From Sphingomonas sp. Mn802worker (GTDB taxonomy: Bacteria; Pseudomonadota; Alphaproteobacteria; Sphingomonadales; Sphingomonadaceae): a stretch of DNA of 64,000 nt. The position numbers and the translations under genes were made by a program. The notes beneath the pieces were generated by a model. The model was not told the DNA's origin and did not search any database. It saw nothing but the letters and a program-made list of their open reading frames with translations. The stretch is from positions 609,685 through 673,684 of the forward strand of contig NZ_AORY01000004.1 in assembly GCF_000382485.1 (NCBI RefSeq), read 5' to 3'. This document shows, piece by piece, positions 63,661 through 64,000 of this stretch; position 1 is the stretch's first letter; each line of letters begins with the position of its first letter.

Positions 63661-64000
63661 CACATCTTACATCAGCGATGAGGCCGCGGCTCAGCGGCAT
63701 CGCCTGCGATCGATATGTGTCGTACGACTTGGCACACGCATCGTCTCCGTAGTCTAGATTTGACTTGGAGGGAGGGCGAATCGATGCCGCTGCCTCCCTG
63801 AGGCTTCACCGCCGCCGCCGCTTGAACCGCTTTCGCCTCAAGCAAGAAGTGGCAGTCTTTAGATCCCGCTCAAGCCGCCGCTGTCCGCGCCTTTATAAGA
63901 GTGGGCAGCGCGAGCGACCGCGATCCTGTCCTGGCCGATGCTCACAGATTCTGTGAGCAGAGGGGCGCCAGCGGAGACGTAGCCGAGGCGCGGCATGTGC
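63661..64000. other. Chromosomal flank without a clear gene
   Basis: No convincing gene. A perfect palindrome GCTCACAGA-T-TCTGTGAGC lies at 63940-63958. A minus-strand frame enters from the right edge and ends at 63859 (46 codons in the window, containing GYVSAGAPLLTES); it could be the end or decayed part of a gene, but cannot be identified. Confidence 0.4.

Noticed and set aside
63765..63956. A 63-codon plus-strand frame after attR
   Set aside because: Extremely Arg-rich, no ribosome binding site, no recognisable motif.

Overview
The window is high-GC chromosomal DNA from an alphaproteobacterium of the order Sphingomonadales, very probably Sphingomonas. The evidence is a serine palmitoyltransferase closely resembling the Sphingomonas paucimobilis enzyme, a complete PhyR/NepR/EcfG general stress locus, and the gene order dgt-argS-SPOR-nagZ-scpAB-tatABC. 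No database search was run; all names come from motifs, length and gene order.

Layout. 1-19.4 kb: a nearly gapless division and cell wall (dcw) operon, mraZ-rsmH-ftsL-ftsI-murE-murF-mraY-murD-ftsW-murG-murC-murB-ddl-ftsQ-ftsA-ftsZ, mostly with 4-base stop/start overlaps, preceded by a four-copy MraZ operator and followed by a hairpin. 19.5-29.9 kb: a TPR/SPOR protein, dgt, argS, an FtsN-like SPOR protein, nagZ, scpAB and tatABC. 30-34.3 kb: an entericidin-like lipoprotein and the general stress regulators phyP and nepR (minus strand), phyR, a 45-residue membrane protein and ecfG (plus strand). 34.4-41.6 kb: glnE, a peroxiredoxin, a DUF455 ferritin-like protein, an M23 peptidase, a frameshifted erpA-like gene, xth, and two envelope or secreted proteins. 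41.6-52 kb: an envelope lipid region with a GNAT-fold candidate ceramide synthase, a desaturase, lptG, lptF, a hybrid histidine kinase, spt, a dedicated acyl carrier protein and cerR. The last three lie downstream of proB and obgE on the minus strand. 53-55.7 kb: a TetR regulator, an acetyltransferase, rpmA, rplU and hspQ.

55.8-63.65 kb: an integrated element of about 7.8 kb inserted in the 3' end of tRNA-Ser(CGA). It is bounded by a 20-base direct repeat with one mismatch and carries a P4-type tyrosine integrase, an AlpA-like regulator, a primase-polymerase/SF3 helicase, and a row of overlapping small genes of unknown function. A 131-base interrupted palindrome with GAACAG repeats lies just downstream of the primase gene and looks like a replication origin or operator. 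An AT-richer plus-strand gene with a HEPN-like motif sits in a cargo position next to the integrase. No capsid, tail, lysis or large-terminase gene is visible, so it resembles a phage satellite or a self-replicating integrative element.

How the parts fit. The first 19 kb makes and polymerises peptidoglycan precursor at the FtsZ ring; the SPOR proteins, NagZ and the M23 peptidase bind, recycle or trim that wall. SPT, the acyl carrier protein, the candidate ceramide synthase and CerR form a candidate ceramide pathway, and LptF/LptG encoded between them are transporter subunits that could carry a lipid to the outer membrane. The stress locus forms the usual partner-switching loop, with a phosphatase-like sensor.
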